64,000 nucleotides of DNA, taken from Parasphingorhabdus cellanae. GTDB lineage: Bacteria; Pseudomonadota; Alphaproteobacteria; Sphingomonadales; Sphingomonadaceae. The notes beneath the pieces are model-generated. The model was not told where the DNA came from. It made no database searches and saw only the letters and a list, made by a program, of their open reading frames with translations. Location: the NCBI RefSeq assembly GCF_017498565.1, contig NZ_CP071794.1, positions 1,612,001-1,676,000 on the forward strand, given 5' to 3'. The translations under genes were made by a program, and so were the position numbers. Positions 60,995-64,000 of the stretch are shown piece by piece. Each line of letters opens with the position of its first letter. Position 1 is the first letter of the stretch.

Positions 60995-63454
60995 TTAAAA
61001 GTCTGCTTTAAAACCGATTGTGACGGTCAATGGCCGTATCGGCGTAACCTGTTGACGATTGGTAACAGTGAACGGATTGCCTAGGGAAAAACTGTTCGCT
61101 TGGCTGTTAAACAAGTTTGTGACATCTGCAAATATAGTCCATTTTTCTGAGCGCAGTGCGGTACCCAATCCAGCCGTTATATAGTCCCCCTGCTCCAACG
61201 GAAAGAACGGACTGATTCCAAGCTGCGAAGCGCCAACATAACGGAGTTGGGAGTGAACAATCACCTCAAGGGCGTCGGATACGGGCTCTGTAATAAGAAA
61301 ACCGGCATTTGCGCCCACATTTGCGATATTGGGAAGCCGACCGCCTTCGCTTTTCAAGAATTTTGTTTCTGCGTTGGTGACCTCACTGTCATTAAGGAAA
61401 AACTTGCCGGTTACAGTCAATGATGGTGTCAGCTGCCATTCCAACCCCATGGTAATTCCATAAATTGTGCCATCACCGATATTGGCTGTTTCGGAAAACC
61501 CAAATAGATCCACGATATCAGCCTGTATATTCTTCCATCTGGAGTAAAAAATACTGGCGCTCGCAATGACCTGGTCCGAATGTCCTATCTTCGACCGGAC
61601 TCCGGCTTCAACTGTGTCGATGCTATCTGACCGGAAAATCTCAATCCCGCCAACAAGGTCGTCGATTGATATCAGTTCGCTGTTCACAGCTTCTTCTATG
61701 TTTCTGGCACCCGAGCTATCCACATCATTAAGGAAATCTTCGTCGATGCTAAAGCCGCCCGGGCGATATCCTTTTTGATAACGTGCATATATCAAACTTC
61801 TCCGATCGGGCCTCCAACCTAGTGCAATGGTAGGTAAATACCTGACATCCTCCCGATCCAGATCAAGTGCAATCCCCCCCTGCGTGATATTGTTGACATC
61901 AAATCTTGTATAGACAACGCGCGCGCCCACCGTTCCTGTGATGGTACTGGTAAGGGGATGACTGAGTTCGCCGAAAATGGCAGCTTCTCTGGTTCTACCC
62001 AATACATCGGAAAATTGGTTGGGCGAATTTGGGAGGCCAAGACTGCTTGTTAATTGATCTTCGTTATCAATCAGGCTGATCCCGGCCACCCAAGACCGAT
62101 TATTGCTTCCGCTACCAGAAAGTCGGGTCTCGTGACTGATCAACCGTATTTTTCGCCGCTCGTCAAACGCCAACGGCGTGTCGGGGACGGAAGGATCAAA
62201 TTGCAGCAATGCAGTCGCATCATATCGCGTGAGCAAGCGATTGTTGACCAGACCCGTTGCCGATACCAGGTTCAGATTGTTCCACTCCTTCTTAATGGCC
62301 ATCGAATAGGCGGCAAATTCAGATTCGAAAGGCTGCGCGATGGCCGAACGCCTTGTCAATGCGCGCTCGCCCAACTCTGCAAATTGACCATCAAATGTGT
62401 GAATTGTCTGCAAGGCTGCGCTAGCTTCGATGGACCAACTGTCACCAGGCTTGAACAGAAGAGACGCTCTTCCTCCCTTGATCCGGTCTTTGTTGATATC
62501 TTTCAACTTTCGATGCGCATCGTCGATATAGCCACCGTCACTCTGAACATATCCCAACGCCCGTATCGCCAGATCGTCATTGATAGGCATGTTGATCATT
62601 GCTGCTAAAGCAGCGCTGGGTTGGCCATCTTTCGTCAAAGAAATTTGCGCCCACCCACTACCATATAAAGCACTTATATCCGGTTTTTCAGCGATCGTCC
62701 TGATCGCGCCGCCTAACGAGCCGGCACCATAAAGCGTGCCTTGCGGCCCTTCCAGGATTTCAACTCGCTTCACATCATAGAGTCTGAGATCTGGACTGGG
62801 TGAATTGAAAGCAAGCCTGGTATCCCCGAGATACATGGCCAGCGTGGACTGTGATGGGCCGTTGAAACTGCTGTCTGCGATACCGCGCAGGAATATTTTG
62901 TTGCGACCAGAGCCCAGATTTGTCTCAGCCGACGAAGGCAATTGTCGGATAATAGCGTCTATACCTTTCGCCGATGCTGACGACACATTTGCTTCCGGAG
63001 ATATCACTGTAACCGAGCCAGGATAATCGGTAAGCATGGTGCCTTGTTTCGATGCGGTTACAACTATCGTTTCAGTCACAGGCGGAGTGACAGGTCGATT
63101 AGCCTTTGGTGCCTGCACACGCTCTGGTTTTGCTTTCGGCCTGTTGCGACGAGCGGGTTTGTTAAAAATACGAACAGTATGTCTGTCGATAATTTTGAAG
63201 CTAAGATTCGTTCCGCGTAACAACCTCCGCAAGCCTTGACGTAATGTATATCTGCCGCGCACCGGTGAGGTTTTTACGGTGGCGGATTTTACGTTGATGC
63301 CGCCCAGAGAAACACCCGTTTGTCGAGAGAATTGGTTTAATGCTCTGTCTACTTTGGTTGCCGGAATATTAATGTCATAGCGTGGCGAGGCTGCCGCTGG
63401 CGTGCTTACACATAACCCAAAAAGAGTCGCGATCATTAATAAACGAAGTCTCAT
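60995..63454 (-). CDS. TonB-dependent receptor with STN signalling domain (TBDR-4)
   Basis: About 819 residues from the ATG at 63454, 10 bases after the FecR stop, with AAGAAG upstream; the longer frame would overlap fecR. Signal peptide to TPAAASPRYD; STN domain (INIPATKVDRALNQFSRQTG to DRHTVRIF, about residues 25-95); a Pro/Lys/Arg-rich linker (ARRNRPKAKPERVQAPKANR); TonB box-like TIVVTAS; plug with VEILEGPQGTLYGAGSLGGAI; and a barrel ending PLTVTIGFKADF. The STN domain and adjacent FecR make it a signal-transducing receptor. The sigma factor gene should lie beyond the right edge. Confidence 0.9.
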   Translation of the reverse strand: MRLRLLMIATLFGLCVSTPAAASPRYDINIPATKVDRALNQFSRQTGVSLGGINVKSATVKTSPVRGRYTLRQGLRRLLRGTNLSFKIIDRHTVRIFNKPARRNRPKAKPERVQAPKANRPVTPPVTETIVVTASKQGTMLTDYPGSVTVISPEANVSSASAKGIDAIIRQLPSSAETNLGSGRNKIFLRGIADSSFNGPSQSTLAMYLGDTRLAFNSPSPDLRLYDVKRVEILEGPQGTLYGAGSLGGAIRTIAEKPDISALYGSGWAQISLTKDGQPSAALAAMINMPINDDLAIRALGYVQSDGGYIDDAHRKLKDINKDRIKGGRASLLFKPGDSWSIEASAALQTIHTFDGQFAELGERALTRRSAIAQPFESEFAAYSMAIKKEWNNLNLVSATGLVNNRLLTRYDATALLQFDPSVPDTPLAFDERRKIRLISHETRLSGSGSNNRSWVAGISLIDNEDQLTSSLGLPNSPNQFSDVLGRTREAAIFGELSHPLTSTITGTVGARVVYTRFDVNNITQGGIALDLDREDVRYLPTIALGWRPDRRSLIYARYQKGYRPGGFSIDEDFLNDVDSSGARNIEEAVNSELISIDDLVGGIEIFRSDSIDTVEAGVRSKIGHSDQVIASASIFYSRWKNIQADIVDLFGFSETANIGDGTIYGITMGLEWQLTPSLTVTGKFFLNDSEVTNAETKFLKSEGGRLPNIANVGANAGFLITEPVSDALEVIVHSQLRYVGASQLGISPFFPLEQGDYITAGLGTALRSEKWTIFADVTNLFNSQANSFSLGNPFTVTNRQQVTPIRPLTVTIGFKADF

Positions 63455-63464
63455 CGACAACTTC

Positions 63465-64000
63465 TTAAGGAGCAAAATGCCAACCCTCGCCGGTATCTTT
63501 AGTCTGTATACCGAGCAACTGCTCCAATTTTTGAGCCATTGCTTCAGACTCTTCATCGACCAATATCACACCAGTGAAGCGCTGGCCGGCAATTGAATCC
63601 GCAACGCTTATTGTTTTGCCACTCAGTCGCCCCAGATCAGCGGCAATAGCGCTCAGAGGAGCGTTATCATAATGCAGCCGTCCCTCGCGCCAGCCTGCTA
63701 CTGATTCCAGATCAATAGTCCGCAGTACCGGATTCTTTCCTTCCGTTAAGGTTAGCGATTGCCCTGCCTTTACGAGTTGCTGTTCTTCTTCCGGATTGAA
63801 GCGAACAGATCCTTCCGACACCGATACACTAAACAGCTTTTCCACATTTCTGACATTAAAAATCGTGCCTTCGTCCCGCAAAGTAAATGATCCACTTTCA
63901 ACAACAAAAGGCTTAGATTCATCGTGCTTCACAAAAAAGACTGCCTCGCCCCGGTCCAGTCGGGCGAAGCGCGGGTTGGCAGGGTTTGTTGCAACAACGG
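63465..64000 (-). CDS. FecR family transmembrane sensor, 5' part outside the window
   Basis: The frame is open to base 64000 on the minus strand; upstream of the first apparent start it reads RFARLDRGEAVFFVKHDES, so the gene continues beyond the edge. The visible part is the periplasmic FecR domain (VVESGSFTLRDEGTIFNVRN to GQSLTLTEG) and the C-terminal STN-like end (LHYDNAPLSAIAADLGRLSG to GWHFAP). It precedes TBDR-4 by 10 bases and is its signalling partner. Confidence 0.88.
   Translation of the reverse strand, partial: VVATNPANPRFARLDRGEAVFFVKHDESKPFVVESGSFTLRDEGTIFNVRNVEKLFSVSVSEGSVRFNPEEEQQLVKAGQSLTLTEGKNPVLRTIDLESVAGWREGRLHYDNAPLSAIAADLGRLSGKTISVADSIAGQRFTGVILVDEESEAMAQKLEQLLGIQTKDTGEGWHFAP

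Overview
The window looks like chromosomal DNA of a marine or freshwater sphingomonad (Alphaproteobacteria, Sphingomonadales). It carries four TonB-dependent receptors (TBDRs), two FecR sensors, many lipoproteins, the small winged-helix and small membrane proteins usual in sphingomonads, and catabolic genes in short, tightly packed operons. There are no rRNA genes, intact tRNAs or CRISPR arrays. All assignments come from reading the sequence; nothing was searched in a database.

Region 1 (1-20.3 kb) is a catabolic district. A seven-gene plus-strand operon (1-7143) holds an ornithine-cyclodeaminase-family enzyme, two exported serine hydrolases of the beta-lactamase fold, a GPH-type symporter, a methyltransferase, a frameshifted small gene and a secreted alpha/beta hydrolase. 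It converges on a minus-strand operon (7151-10375: PhyH-type dioxygenase, PEP-mutase/isocitrate-lyase-family lyase, two GSTs). Divergent from that operon run an FAD hydroxylase, an Asp/Glu-racemase-fold enzyme and a NodB-fold hydrolase. An aldehyde dehydrogenase and an AceE/transketolase-like E1 diverge from each other next door, and a TBDR follows. Three promoters here share a 17-bp dyad, which suggests one regulon.

Region 2 (20.4-31.2 kb) begins at a 3' tRNA-Gly fragment with a decayed tyrosine integrase. It holds a TBDR, an Asp-nucleophile hydrolase lipoprotein, a PVA-dehydrogenase-like quinohemoprotein, a two-module VOC lipoprotein, a TetR regulator and an SDR. Three promoters share a second dyad, TATTG-N10-CAATA-like. 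I infer a TetR-controlled module that takes a compound across the outer membrane and processes it in the periplasm. A tRNA-Pro-like scrap lies at 31.1 kb.

Region 3 (31.9-42.6 kb) has an SDR/cupin/Kelch operon divergent from an XRE-MmyB regulator, an inactivated IS3 element, a membrane-bound 7TM-DISM/AraC regulator with 21-bp direct repeats upstream, a doubly broken trimeric autotransporter adhesin and a second IS3 scrap.

Region 4 (43.3-51.4 kb) is an ECF sigma - FecR - STN-type TBDR - zinc metalloprotease cluster. The sigma gene and the receptor have near-identical upstream elements with the same 16-nt spacing, a candidate autoregulated ECF promoter.

Region 5 (51.5-64 kb) is looser. It has small regulators, a PQQ sugar dehydrogenase lipoprotein, an outer-membrane beta-barrel with two lysine-rich loops and a truncated paralogue of it, an EF-hand lipoprotein, a very acidic SH3 protein, a BaeSR-like two-component system, and a further FecR/STN-TBDR pair cut by the right edge.
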